A DNA stretch of 64,000 nt. Source: Drosophila persimilis (lineage: Eukaryota; Arthropoda; Insecta; Diptera; Drosophilidae). Shown here in pieces: positions 29,958 to 42,420 of this stretch (positions are counted from its first letter, which is position 1; each line of letters opens with the position of its first letter). The DNA is taken from the NCBI RefSeq assembly GCF_003286085.1, contig NW_020825327.1, positions 1,736,001-1,800,000 of the forward strand, in the 5' to 3' direction. Under the pieces are notes generated by a model. That model did no database searches and was not told the DNA's origin. It was given only the letters and a program-made list of their open reading frames with translations. A program made the translations under genes and the position numbers.

Positions 29958-31836
29958 GCTGGTAAGTACGCATTACAATGCTTTACTCTCTCATCTTGTA
30001 GCTTTTATGGTGAATCACTCTCTTCCTATTACCGAAGGTCAAATAACTCTTCTTCTTCTCTCGCTCTAGAAACTTTCTGTTTAGTAGCGCTCTCCCTCAT
30101 TAGCTGCTGATGCAACTGCTATACTCCCTCAATTCTCACCGAATCCACTATTAGAATTTGTCTGGCACTCTGGTCTGATATCTATTTGTTTCGAAATTTT
30201 ATTTTATATTTGTTTTTATTTTTCTCACTATGGCGTTCTCTGTGATCTGTGCCAAAAAAATTTGTAGGAAAGAGATCACCCATGATTAGCCGAGTATCCC
30301 CTGAGTATGAGGCAGTCGCGGAATGGCTTTAAAAAGTCGACCGTTGGCTTTTACGGCTCCTAGCCATGGAGTCTCAGTTTGGCAGTCTGCAACTGCTGTA
30401 AAAGGGTCACTCCGCGGGATCTGCAAGTGCTAGCCGTCACTCGGCCGTTCGCGACCGATAAATTGACTCCGACCACTCCAAATGTGCAGCAGTTGATCTC
30501 GTTTGGCACTCCAAGGGCAACGACAGCTGCTGGCGATGCAGATTCGGTAGCCGAACTCATCGCTTCCGATAACTTGCAGCCAAGTACGTCTGCCGTGTCC
30601 ATGGTGTCCGCAAGCTCACAAGCTGTTCCGTCCATTCCGATCCCACCAGTGAATAGACGTTCCGGACCTCCGGATATTGGCACCACAGGTACTAGGCCTG
30701 TAGTGCCTAAGCCACTGGTGGAAATCCCACCAAAACGATAAGTTTTTGTCTCACGGCTGGCGCCTGACCTCAGATCTAATGATGTAACTGCTTTTACACA
30801 CAAAGCAAAATAAAATCCGTCGTTTTAATGGTTAAGAAGTTTAGAGATAGCTTCATTTAAGACAAGCGTCTTCCCAACTCAATTCGACAATAGTTTTTCT
30901 GCCAAGTTTTAGTCAAAGCATTTGTACTGAAGGAGTTCAAGGCTAATAAGAAGAATAGGCCCCCCATTACTTACTCAGAATCAGCCAAATGTGCCATCTT
31001 AATCTTCGCGTTCTATACCAACCTTTCAAAAACTTACATATTCTCTTGTAATAACCTATCAGAATGTAAGAGGCATAAGTAGTAAGCTAAGCACTCTTTT
31101 TTCGGATAGTGTCGTCCAGTGTTTTTCATCCCACGTTATTATTTCATTCATTCTTAGTTAAGAGGTTTTGGCAGGTTTTTGCAATCAAAGTTCGTATTAT
31201 GTCAGCATTTTTCTATTTAACCTGCATTCCTCTAGCAACGGTATCCAGAGCAAGCCCAACATCATATCCTTAAAATCCTTACCATCCAACTCTGTCGATA
31301 TCCCTTAAGTGTACTCGATCTGGTGGTACTGACAGCTCCATGGCTGCTTGCCGCATAAAGTGTTTTCGAAAAACTAACCTTATTGATTTAAATCTACATC
31401 TCTCGCTTGTTGATTGGTCATTTTGTTATTCATTACCGAACATTGACGCAACTATCAACTCGTTTTATAGCTCTATTTATTCCGCCCTAAATACATTTGT
31501 TCCAGAAATCACTGTACCTGTATCGTCCAAGAGTTCCTGGCTCTCCAAGTATTTATCTTACTTAAAAAACAATAAATCCAGGCTCTATAAAAAGTTCCAC
31601 AAGACAGACTCCTGCACTCGTTCCTTGCCAGTGTCAGTGTTATAATCAATACCTTTTACAATGTAGTAGTTACTTTCGTAGTGATCATACAAAACTATTT
31701 TCGTTCATTAACTATAATCGTAATTCAAACGCTTTTCCTCCTTCCCTTCATTACCAGAACGAAACAGAAGCTTCTGCTGTTGGTATTACAAATTTTTTCG
31801 CTACTTTTTCCAAACAACGTACTCGTCTTTTGTTAA
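29958..31836 (+). mobile_element. LINE-A copy 4 (5' half)
   Basis: The 5' noncoding part matches the reverse complement of 23841-24087. ORF1 starts near 30230 (MAFSVICAKK) and is broken by stops; its middle and end (30379-30760) are readable, including TPRDLQV and RRSGPPDIGTTGTRPVV. ORF2 pieces follow: an endonuclease start (TYQNVRGISSKL, about 31060) and the linker at 31340-31645. It is a more diverged subfamily than copies 1-3 and ends where an LTR-like repeat begins. Confidence 0.75.
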
Positions 31837-32040
31837 GACCTTAAAAGAAAAGTCTAGACATTTCCGAGTTGAGTTATAATTTCAAACTAAATTTTATTCT
31901 TAAAATCAGAGCCTTATATGTGATTTGACAAAGAGGTAGGTGGTACACTTTTGTATTCTATAATTATCGTTAGACCTATGCAAAGGATATATTTTACTGC
32001 GGGTGTCTATTTGAGTGCATGCTTACATTTTAGATGTTAG
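31837..32040 (+). repeat. 5' part of dispersed LTR-like repeat
   Basis: About 200 bp starting tgttaagaccttaaaag match 34521-34720 in the same orientation. The right half present at 34720-34952 is missing. Confidence 0.7.
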
Positions 32041-32100
32041 AGTTAAACTATGTACAGTTAAACAGTGTAAAAATAGGAATGTACAAATTATAAAATTATC

Positions 32101-32850
32101 ACAATACAAGGCAGAAGAAAGTTAACTTAAATTATTCATGAAAGAAGATTTTACTTTAGAAGCGCAAGTATCAAAGAAAAAAAAGATGGGAAAATTTATT
32201 TTAGTCGCGGCAAAGGCTACGGAAAGGTTCATGGTCAGAGTAGTTTGAAGGACAGAGAGGAAGATGGAGAGGAAATTAATGCCTAGTCTGGCGGGATGGG
32301 ACAGCAAAGCTGATAAGGCTAATGAGGGCCGAGGATTCAACCTCGTCTAGGAGAAGTTTGTGGAGAAAGAGAATGACAAGTTTTACGGCTTTCAAGCGAG
32401 TGCAAGTTAATGAGACGCAGCCGACTCTCATAAGGAGGAACACGACGAGAGGGGTCCCAATTAAGTACGCGCAGGGCAAAGATAAGGAATTGCTTTTGAA
32501 CGGACTCAAGCATATCTTGATATTTTTGGTAATGGGGAGACCAGATACAGGAAACATATTCAAAGATAGGCCGTACAAGAGACACGTAGAGTAGTTTAGT
32601 GGTATAGGGGTCAGAAAATTCCATCGACCATTTTTTGATAAAGCCAAGGACTCCTTTGGCTTTAGCCGAAATAACGGATAGAGGAGAATTAAAACATAAG
32701 TTAGGTACGAAGATAAAACCTAAGTCATTAACTTTGTGAAGTCAAAAAGGTTGAGGAAAGATTGTTGCGATGGAAGGTCATGACGTTAAATTTGGAAATG
32801 TTTAGAGGAAGAGTGTTAATAATACACCAATTGTTAAGAGCGCACAGTGG
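32101..32850 (-). pseudogene. LINE-B ORF2 C-terminus and 3' end
   Basis: The minus strand reads KAKGVLGFIKKW-like sequence and then YTTKLLYVSLVRPIFEY and CIWSPHYQKYQDMLESVQKQ, the post-RT region of a CR1-type LINE. Its 3' noncoding part matches 49500-49600. It is a diverged partial copy, truncated at both ends. Confidence 0.75.
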
Positions 32851-32899
32851 GCGAAATGGCCAATCTAGCTCAATTTAATTCAAAATTTCATGGCAGAGT

Positions 32900-33255
32900 C
32901 TTTTGAAACTTTTGTGTGGCATCGATTCCCGGCTGGCAGCGCGTTTCGTACCTGCAGCAGCTCTTTTGGTCCCGGTGGAAGGAGGAGTACATAACGTCAC
33001 TGCAGCAGCGCTCAAAGTGGCGCGCTGCGAAGCCTAGTTTAGCAGTCGCAGATTTGGTTCTTTTCAAGGATGAGAATCTTCCTCCCATGAAGTGGCCACT
33101 GGCGAGAGTGGTCGAGCTTTTGCCTGGACGAGATGGCGTTTCCCGAGTTGCTGTGCTGAAGACGTCATCTGGAATCACCAAGCGTGCCGTCAACAAGCTG
33201 TGCCTGCTGCCCCTTAAAGATGCTGTTGAAAGTCAGGCTTCCAACGGGGGGAGTA
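32900..33255 (+). pseudogene. BEL/Pao integrase C-terminus remnant
   Basis: The open frame reads FWSRWKEEYITSLQQRSKW, LVLFKDENLPPMKWPLARVV, LLPGRDGVSRVAVLKTSSG and LCLLPL, the usual C-terminal domain after BEL/Pao integrase. It matches the equivalent part of the element at 57965-64000 in layout but not closely in sequence. The upstream pol is gone, and the left junction with LINE-B lies near 32880. Confidence 0.85.
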
Positions 33256-33672
33256 TGTCGGGTCAAGCAGCTTAAATATTTTAAATTATTGCCAGTGGTG
33301 CGGCCCAAAGGAAATGCATTTTGGTGTTGTCGTTTCCAATGCACCACTGCAAAGATCATTTGCTACCGCATATGCGCATGCAGCGCACTCGGACTCGGCT
33401 TAACAGCGTCCCCGAGCAGCTCTAACGCTCTCGGGCTATCATACGCTCTCGCTCGCGTCTAAGCTTGCTGCATAGGGCCCGGCAATTTGGCCAGTCAGCC
33501 CTTGCATGGGCAGTCTTGAGCTAATCGTCGCAGCTATTAGACTAACATTCTCGCATCAATCGTTCGCCCCAATCATCCCCATATGTACATAAGCGATAAG
33601 TTGGTTTACATATGCAAATAAATTGTTAATTATAAACAGCCTTTCGACTTTCATTAACTTCAAATTGCAACA
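33256..33672 (+). mobile_element. 3' LTR of a BEL/Pao remnant
   Basis: It starts TGTCGGGTC right after a purine run (about 33246-33253, ggggggag) that follows the integrase stop region, and ends ...TTGCAACA. Length about 417 bp. Positions 33673-33794 hold no recognisable feature. Confidence 0.7.
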
Positions 33673-34519
33673 GTTGTTAAAAACGCTTAATGGCTTAACA
33701 ACATGGATTTAAAGACATGGATAGAGTACAGAACAATTTTTTTTTTCATCGAATAATCTATGCCAGACAGCCGAGCTACTTGAATTTAATTTCTGGACGT
33801 TGACATACAATAACTGCATCTTGCATCTTGCAATTACTACACCGTCAAGTGACCCGTCTGAAACCAGCAGAAGGCTGTTACGCGAGCATGCAGGAAAGAT
33901 AGCTGTTAGACTAATATTCGAGGAAGATTAGCACGAAAGTTTCCAAGAGAACTAGACATGCATTCAAAATGAACATAAAAATAAAAATACCACTACAATT
34001 ACTAATTACTAGAAAGGTGTGTAAGGATTAGTAATTTAATAAGAGGAAGAGAATTATTGGTGGATATGATATGGTAGAGGGAATTATAATCCGACCATAA
34101 GACCCTAAACGGTTCATGCAAGGAATAATTCGATCTACAAAGTGGAAGGAACAACGGTATACAATTTCTAGTAGGTCTAATAGGAATCGTGAAATTTATG
34201 CGGCTCAACAGATCAGGGCTGTCTATGTCACCCCTGATCAAGTTGTGCATAAAAATCACACCAAGCATTTTTCTACGGTTAACTAAGAATGGGAGGTTTA
34301 CTAATAGCAGTCTACTAGAGTAAGATGGAAGTCTCACACCTTCATCTCAGTTAAGGCCTCGCAGAGCAAAGAGTAAAAAGTTTTTCTGTACTGATTCTAT
34401 ACGGTCCTGGTGTACTTTGTACTGAGGGCACCATACACAGGAGCCGTATTCTAAGATCGGACGAACAAGCGAGGTATAGAGAGTATTTGTTATAGGGGTC
34501 GTCAAATTCCTTTGACCAC

Positions 34520-34952
34520 GTGTTAAGACCTTAAAAGAAAAGTCTAGACATTTGCGACTTGAGTTGTAAATTCAAACTAAATTTTATTCTTAAAATCAGA
34601 GCCTTACATGTGATTTGACAATGAGGTAGGAGGTACAATTTGGTAGTCAATAGGTATCGTTAGACCTACGCAGAGGATACACTTTACTGAGGGTGTCTAT
34701 TTTAGTACATGCTTACATTAGTTTTATTTTAGGACCGCATTTGTTAAGTGTTTTCTCCACTTGTGTTTTGTTGTCGTATTAATAGATCTCTGTTTACACC
34801 CGTGTAGTCATAACTTGTCTTCTTTATGTGATTTTTTTAGAGATCGGTTTTGTTACATGGGTGAATGTGTACAATAATATATTTATGCTTAAACATTCTG
34901 CAAGGGGCCGAAAGTGGCATTGTATGGACGATAATATGTTCATGTTTGAACA
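34520..34952 (+). mobile_element. Solo-LTR-like insertion in LINE-A copy 3
   Basis: By comparison with LINE-A copy 1, the uninterrupted site tttgaccacctc is split here. The insert runs TGTTAAG...TTTGAACA, with ccacg on the left and ccacc on the right, which fits a 5-bp target-site duplication with one later change. Parts of it recur at 31837-32040 and 42826-43040, and in reverse at 20079-20177. The element family is not recognised. Confidence 0.65.
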
Positions 34953-36408
34953 CCACCTCTTTATAAACCCAAGCACGCCCATGACCTTATTTACCATGGT
35001 AGAAATGAGTTCGGAAAACTTTAACTTGGGGTCTAACATAACACCCAGATCATCCAGCAGGGTAATTCTCTCAAGAGAACCACCAAATAGGGTATAGGGA
35101 GCAAACAAAGGGCTAGAACGATGAAATGTCATTACTTTGCATTTCGAGGCATTAAGGTGTAACAAGTTTGCACAACACCATGACTGAAAGTTATTCAGAT
35201 CGGATTGCAAGCGAGAATGAAATGAAATTTCCTTATACTGGACACAGAGTTTAACATCATCCGCATACATAAGTACTCGAGAGTATGTTAATACCAAAGG
35301 CAGGTCATTAATAAAGAGTGTGAGGAGTAAGGGTCCTAGATCGCTGCTCTGTGGTACTCCCGAAGAAACCTTTACTGGTAAAGAGAGGGAGTTTTTGAAG
35401 AGGACTCTTTGAGACCTGGAACAAAGATAGCTAGAAATCCATCTCAGGAGGTTGGGCGGAAACCCCAAAAAGGTCAAGTTTATGTGCTAAAAGGGAATGC
35501 TTTACAGAGTCGAATGCTTTACTAAAGTCGGTGTAAATAACATCCGTCTGTAAGTTACCTTGAAAGCCTTTAATAATGAAAGAGGTAAATTCCAACAAGT
35601 TCATGGTGGTTGATCGCTGCCTTATAAATCCATGCTTAGTGGGAGATATAAGTGACTAGAAAAGATGTTGCAAGTGCGGTGTTAATACCTTCTTAAACAT
35701 TTTGGGAATAGCGGATAACTTTGCTCTATAATTTTTTTCATCAGACTTGCTACCTTTTTTATGGAGAGGAATTATAAACGATTCCTTCCAGATGGGGGGA
35801 AGCAAGAAGAATCGATGGACATGGTGCATTGTTTAAGCAAGGGTCTACACAGAGCCTCGGCGCAGTACCTGAGTACACAACCTGGAACCCCGTCTGGACC
35901 CGGTGAAAACACCGGCTTAACTAGTCGACGATCATGAAGTAAAGAATATTAATTTAACAAGGGACTGAAAAGGCCGTACGAACTCAGTAAACCGTATGGG
36001 TACGGATGACCAGAGTAGCTTTCCTCAGAATAGGTGGTTGTAAAAATTGGGCAAAAAGATCATTATTTGCCGACGTATTACAAAATGATAACGAGGATGG
36101 GTGTGCGGACATTCTACGCTTACTGTTTACGAAGCAGTTTAACTGTTTAGTGTCCTGAGAAAAACCTCTCCTGCATCGAGATAGGCAGTTCTTATAGCAT
36201 TGAGCATTAAGAACTGAAAAGTTTGACCGTGCTATTACATAGCGAAAGTGAGAAAAATCAGAACCAACTTCCTAAAATTTTTTACAACGTCTTGATTTTA
36301 AGTTTTTTAGACTGGATAACTCTTTGGTAAACCAAGGAGGTTTTCCAGATCTAATCGGACAAGAAAGCGGGACACAAGAATCAAAAAATGTGCCAAGAGC
36401 ATTGTAAA

Positions 36409-37162
36409 CGAGGGGGAACGTTGTGAGTTGATGCGGACACCGCAACTCTACAGTTATACCCGATACTAAGTCAGTATGGCTCTCCTCCGGCAGACGCCGC
36501 TAATATTAAACGACACGACAAAGAGTGCGTGCGAGAGAGACAGAAAATCAGTCTGAGCGTGACGTCGGGCGCTGCGTAGCCAATGCAAATTGATTTGTTC
36601 CTTTTGGCTACAAAAATTATCTGATCTGATCCAGATTCAGCAATCTGATAGATATGGTCATTATCTATGACTCTGCGTTTTTAGTTTTCTCAAATCTGCA
36701 ATATTGTGGATGCAACAGACTTTCGTCCTTTGTGGGGGCGGAAAGGGGTGGGGCGAAATTTTGCGATATACGTTTTATAGTGAGATCTAACAGGAGTGCG
36801 GATATTAAATTTGGTTACTCTAGCTTTTATAGTCTCTGAGATCTAGGCGCTAATGTTTTGCTCTAAGCAAAGCCGCCTATGCTACGTGTGTGTTAGAGAG
36901 AGACAGGGCGAGAAAAAATGAAATTGTTTTCTTGATGCTGGCTATAATAATAATACGATCCAATTCAGATTCTGCATTCTAAAAGATATTCTCTACGATT
37001 CTGCGTTTTTGGTTTTCTCGTATCTTTAAAATTGTGGATGCCACAGATTTTCGCCCTTTGTGGGGGCGGAAGTGGGTGGAACGATTCCTTCTGGACGTTA
37101 CACACATCCACTTTTACCACAAATCTAATATACCCCAATACTCATTTTGAGTATCGGGTATA
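36409..37162 (-). mobile_element. Noncoding repeat R1, copy 2 (most complete)
   Basis: It is inserted in an A run of LINE-A (attgtaaa / aaaatgtttg), so its ends can be read: cgagggggaacg at left and gagtatcgggtata at right. Near each end lies a tatacccgatact or agtatcgggtat motif. Internal repeats are as in copy 1. A target duplication of only A residues cannot be proven. Confidence 0.75.
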
Positions 37163-38340
37163 AAAATGTTTGTGCCTTTTATGACATCAGTGCACAAGTA
37201 CAAAGCGGACCAATCAAAATCGCTAATGAGGTTATTAAGCTTCGTAAACTCGGCTTTACGAAAGCAACGGACACGTTCAGGTGGCCTTCTTGACCGATCC
37301 AATACAGTTGGTCCTATACCTAGCGACACTTCGAAAGTAGTATGGTAGGCATCTTCAGGTATAGTGAGCGGAAGGGGTCGGGTTAACAACACTTAGGTCG
37401 GATCCGATCCAAAGCACAGATCAAGCAATCGACCCAAGGAATTTTTCACATGGTTGACTTGAGACAGGGACAGGTCAAGCAAGCCATCAACAAAGTCATG
37501 TCATGGGCACTAGGTTACTAGACTCGTTTACCGAAGACCAAACAGTTCCTGGCAAGTTGAAGTCACCAAAAACTATCATATGATCTTTATCTAATAGCGA
37601 GGAAGAAACAGCAGTTGAAGCGTACAAATGCTGCTCATAAATGGAGATATCCGAAGAAGGTGGAATATACGAGCAAGTAATGAATATAGTGAAAGCGGGA
37701 AGAATCAGTTTTACACACAGGAATTCCAGTTCCGGTTGAACCTGGACTGTGAAGTGTTCCGACGTGAAGATCCACTACAATCAGAACCCCACCAGCACGT
37801 TTAGACGAACGGTCCTTTCTAAAAGTTGTGCCAAAACCTCGGAACCAGGAACGTCCGGCTTTAACCAGGTTTCAGTAAACACAATAACGTGGGAAGCAAA
37901 TGCAACACTATCCCCGAAAAGAATGCTGAGCTTACTACGCCTCTAACATTCTGATACGTTACTAAAAGAGAAGTTAGTTTTTTGGAAAGGTGGAAGCAAG
38001 ACGGGAAGTTGAGAAAGAGGAAGTTGAGGTTGAGGGTGGCACACTGGAAAGATTTGTAAGGGTTATGGGGGGCCTATTCTTCTTCTTAGTCTAAAACTCC
38101 TTCGCCACCAAATGCTCCGGCCAAAATTTGGCGGAGCAAATGGTGTCAAATTGAGTTGGGGAGATGCTTATCTTAAACGAGGCTATCTCCATGGCATAAG
38201 AGAAGTTGAATTTCTCCACCTTTAATCCCACGGCTTTTATTTTGCTTTGAATAAAAGCAATTACATGATTAGATGTGAGATCAGGGGCCAGCCGTGAAAC
38301 AAAAACTTGTCGTTTAGGTGGGACTACCACCTAAAACCAC

Positions 38341-38970
38341 CTTAAAAAACATATTGCATTGTTTGGTGGAGTGCATTTTGTGAGATGTGTACGATCTAGT
38401 TGCAATTGTTTTGTATCCACATTCTAAAATTTATGGTGAATTTGGATGACCAAAATTATCTGCATATGGCTGCCGAAAATAATTGTAATTTAATTTTTGG
38501 AAAATTTGCTTCCCAAGACGAACTTTTTCACTTCCGTACAACGGTCACTACCAAAGGGTCTATTGCGGTTGAAAATTACATATTTTCAAATGTGTTAAAT
38601 AATAATGATTATTCACAAGAACATCACTAAGAAATGCAAGAAGGATAAGAACACTTGTAAGCACGTTGCTGCAAAAATGGAAAAAATGTAATGGAACATT
38701 TTCACATTTCAAAAAGTGGTGATGAGAGAAATGCTTCTAAATTTATATCATTGAAGAAGAGGTCGTGGCAAAAACAATAAAATGTTCTAGCAGTGATCTC
38801 AAACTTCCTGTTAAGTTCAGTCCTGAGGAAGTTTTGGCGATTAATGTAGACGGCCGATTGACGAAAAATACTTACAAGCTAGTGAAAACGAAAACTAAAT
38901 CTTCCAACGCAAATATTTTTCCAAGTTACGATTTATTGCGAAACGCTAAAGTAAAATGCTAAAACCCGAA
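38341..38970 (+). pseudogene. Unidentified coding remnant, possibly DNA transposon-linked
   Basis: Two coding-like blocks. The first (38400-38630) contains LDDQNYLHMAAENNCNLIFG and RTTVTTKGSIAVENYIFSNV. The second (38765-38962) reads DLKLPVKFSPEEVLA, then LTKNTYKLVKTKTKS and NIFPSYDLLRNAKVKC. The last pattern recalls a motif in uncharacterised invertebrate transposon-linked proteins. The frame between the blocks has stops. I cannot name a family. Positions 38971-39171 are AT-rich with no feature. Confidence 0.35.
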
Positions 38971-39171
38971 AGTTTTCACGTAAAAATACGATGGAAGATT
39001 TAATGCATGCTCTTCTATTTACAGGACCAGAACTATCGTATCTATTTGATATAGTTGACTGATTTTACTGAAATTTAGAACAGTTATCCGGCTATTAACA
39101 ATCATGCTAAATTAAAAATTTAATTAAGATATCTCTTAAATTAAGCTTGTTATTAATTTAATGCCACTAGA

Positions 39172-42100
39172 TTGGCCGTTTCGTCTACTGTGGAGCGTCG
39201 AGATCCGATTAAAGAAATAACGGGGACACCGGGTCGCTGTAGAACTCGAGAATTAGTTAAAACTTGGGGAACATCATTATTAAAGAGGTTACATAATAAG
39301 GGTCCGAGATGGCTACCTTGCGGCACACCCGAAGAGACAAAAACTGGTTTAGAAAGAGAAGATTGGAAGCAGAAACGCGGAGAATGATTGCAAAGGTATG
39401 CATTAGTCCAGAGAAGAAGTTTGGTCGGAAATCCTAGTAAAGATAGTTTGCGGATGAGGAGATTGTGATTAACTGAGTCGAAAGATTAACTAAAATCAGT
39501 ATAAACTAAGTCAGTTTGGCATTGCTTTCCAAATCCGGCAGTTACATAGGAGGAAAATTCAACGAGGTTAGACGAAACTGAGCGACGTTTTGCAAATCCG
39601 TGCTGTGATTCTGATAACAGGGAACTACAAAAGTGTTGGAGCTGAGAAGTAATCATTTTTTCGAAGAGCTTAGGAATGGCAGATAAATTATAGATACACC
39701 GGTAGAATGAGACGTCTGATTTAGACCCCTTTTTATGAATAGGAATTATGTATGATTCCTTCCAGACGGTGGGAAAATCACCAAACTCGAGAGAGAGGTT
39801 GAACAGTTTTAAGAGAGGCACGCAAAGTGAATCCGCACAAAGTTTAAGCACGGCACTGGGAACCAAATCTGGACCAGTGGAGAAAGAAAATTAGTTAGAA
39901 GGCCATCATAATCAATAAAGGGGGGATGGATACAACTTGCACTATTTAAAGGGATAGGATATGAGTGCGCGGCAGGATAGTCGTTAGGTGAAGCGAGAAT
40001 GGGCATGTTATTAGAAGGAGCAGAGTAGCAACGTTGAAAAAATGAAGCAAATAGGTTAGCAATATCGGAATTGTTATCTGCATAAGTACCATTTAAGTGT
40101 AAAGAAGGGATATTGTGAAGAATTACGTTTAGAGTTAACAAACTTAAGGAATTGTTTAGGATCTCGTTTAAAGTTGAGCTTGCGTTTAGACAAATAACTG
40201 TTATAGCATAGAGTATTACAAATGGAAAATTTAGATTTTGCAATTGAATACTTAGAAAATTCTGACTGCGAGCCAGACAGTTTAAACTTCTTATATAAAC
40301 GAGATTTAATATTCCTTAGGTTTATTAGCCGCGGAGTGAACCAAATGGAGCCAGAAAGATTTCTGAGAGGGGAAACTATAGGAACAAAGGTAGGAAAGAT
40401 GGAAAAACCAGTGCTGTAGAATGCGTGAGTGTCGGGTTCGATCTCGCGAAAGTCGTCGAGGAATGACCAATCTATCAGAGAAAGTGCTGTGTTGAAAGAG
40501 TTGTGTTGAAAGTGTTGAAAGAGGTAAAATCAGCCCTCTTGAAGCAAAATATAGCTGAAGGCTTTATGCAGGATTTGGTGGGACCAGGTGAAGGCAGCTG
40601 GACATCTATTTCCAGGGTAGGATGGTAAAGGTCTTCGGGAAAAGATAGAGGGGAACCTCGGCGTACTAAAGTGTTCGTAGAGTCGGTAGTAAAGACAAGG
40701 TCTAAAATCCTACCAATGCTATTGCATATGCCGTTTATCTGACCCAATGATGAGTCGGACAGAGAATCAACGAAATCGTGCTGTATGATTGCGAACATCT
40801 GGTTGGAGTCTTTGGATGGAGACCAGGAAATATTTGGAAGATTGAAATCTCCGAGGACGATAAGAAAATCGGACTCATTAAGTTGGGACGAAGCAGTTTG
40901 AAAAAGGGCTGCGTGAAGCATGTAGGTTGAAAATTCAGAGGACGGTGGGATGAAGAGCACGATATAAATAGATTTATCGAGGAGAGTCGAAGCTTAACTA
41001 CTATAATTTCCATATTGTTATGAGCTTCGACAGAAAAAAGTTGGGATGTTATGTCAGTACGGACAGCAATCAGGACACCACCACCACGAGATGGACGATC
41101 CGATCTATAAATGTTAAATTTGTCAATAAGGATTTCAGAATCAGAGATTGAGGGATGAAGCCAGGTTTCGGAGAAAGCGATAATGTCGGCCTCAAAAGTT
41201 GCACTATCAGTATGTAACTTGTTGAGCTTGCTGCCCAAGCCACGAACGTTCTGATAGGCAATCTTTAACGTACTAGGGGAAGCTAGTTTTTTGCTACAGA
41301 AGATGTAGCAGACGGAGTTGCAGATGGAGCAGATGGAGTTGGAAGAATACCTACTCGATGATCCGGGCTGGTGGGACGATTTGTAAAGAGGTGACAAATC
41401 GTATGCACCGGCCAGAAAGAGGGGTCGAGCAAACTATTAACATGCTTATCAGGGACGAGAATTTTAAAAGAGGAGATGTTTCGCTTGACCTTGAAGTTAA
41501 ATTTGGTAGCTACGAGACCCGCAGAACTATCTATGTTGAGTTTAGACAATATAATGTTTTGGACCATGTCCTTCGTAGCCGATGCCATGAGTCGAGAGAC
41601 GAAAATAGGTTTTGAAGGAGCAACCGCAGTAAGAACAGATAGAGGGGTCACAGAATTATTTGTTGAGACGGTAGCAGTGGACGTAGAGGTGTTAGTTGGG
41701 AAAGCAGTAGTTATGGGTGTTGAGGTTGAGGGAGTCTCAACATCCCTCCGGACGGCAGCGTTAGCGGCTTAAAGTAGGACCACGGAAGCGCTTGCGACGG
41801 CTTCCTCGATGACATTCGGGCCGACGTCCTGGTCAGACACGGGCGCGGGATTGGCGGCAGGTGCGACTGCAGAAGAGACTGCACATGAAGCCACCGTCGT
41901 AGTCGGTGCAATGTAACCATTATAACAAAGGTCCATGGCGTCAGAATTTATAAGTGACGGTGATCGAGATTGCGGTGCAGGTGATCCCGGGACTGGAAGA
42001 GAAACGACCGGATTAGAGATTGACCTTCTTTCGCTTTGGCGACTGAGTCAAAATTTTTAGATTTTTAGCATTTTGAATCCGGAGTTGAGCGCAGCGAATT

Positions 42101-42420
42101 CAGTATGAGTCTGTCTCATAAAAACCCGCATGTCGTTCTCAATAGCTCTGCAGTCCCAGCAGGTCCAGTTGAGACCGCAGCGAGTCTTTATGAGGTCGAC
42201 TACGCGTCCTCCAATTTGGCCAAAGTCGGCGCAAACAGTGTGTACCATGCTATCACACAACCAACAGAAGGTGAAGTTTTGCCGTGTATCAGCCGAGTGA
42301 CAGCGTTTAGCACAACAAATACTCATTATGAAAAGATGAGGAAAATAAATATGAGAAAGGTGAGATTATTCGAGGAAAATGCTTGAGCGATGACTTTAAG
42401 TCGAAACTAATAATGATCAA
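39172..42420 (-). mobile_element. LINE-B copy (CR1-type), nearly complete 5' part
   Basis: ORF1 starts near 42326 with a PHD-like finger (MSICCAKRC, CWLCDSMVHTVC, CWDC) and continues in pieces to 41283, with a C-terminal domain (ISSFKILVPDKHVNSLLDPS). ORF2 has an endonuclease (YQNVRGLGSKLNKLHTD, FSETWLHPS, RGGGVLIAV, then VLGDFNLPNISW after a frame change near 40950), a linker, and RT to about 39172 (WKESYIIPIHKKGSKSD; GVPQGSHLGPLL). RT motif C is deleted at about 39210. It is related to LINE-A but clearly a separate family. Confidence 0.82.

Larger units (their letters stand above)
33795..38335 (-). mobile_element. LINE-A copy 3, split by two insertions
   Basis: It is the longest LINE-A copy: 3' noncoding part (33795-34000), ORF2 C-terminus (34002-34337), RT with an intact YADD motif (34970-35477; LMYADDVKLCVQY), linker (35900-37392, broken), endonuclease pieces (37400-37830) and ORF1 C-terminus (38091-38330). 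It is interrupted by a 432-bp LTR-like element (34520-34952) and by R1 (36409-37162). The ORFs are shifted several times. It ends at 38335 inside ORF1. Confidence 0.85.

Noticed and set aside
29860-30069. Small membrane protein with a Val/Ile/Leu-rich segment
   Set aside because: It overlaps the 5' noncoding part of LINE-A copy 4; the hydrophobic run comes from a tgtaattgta-type simple repeat.
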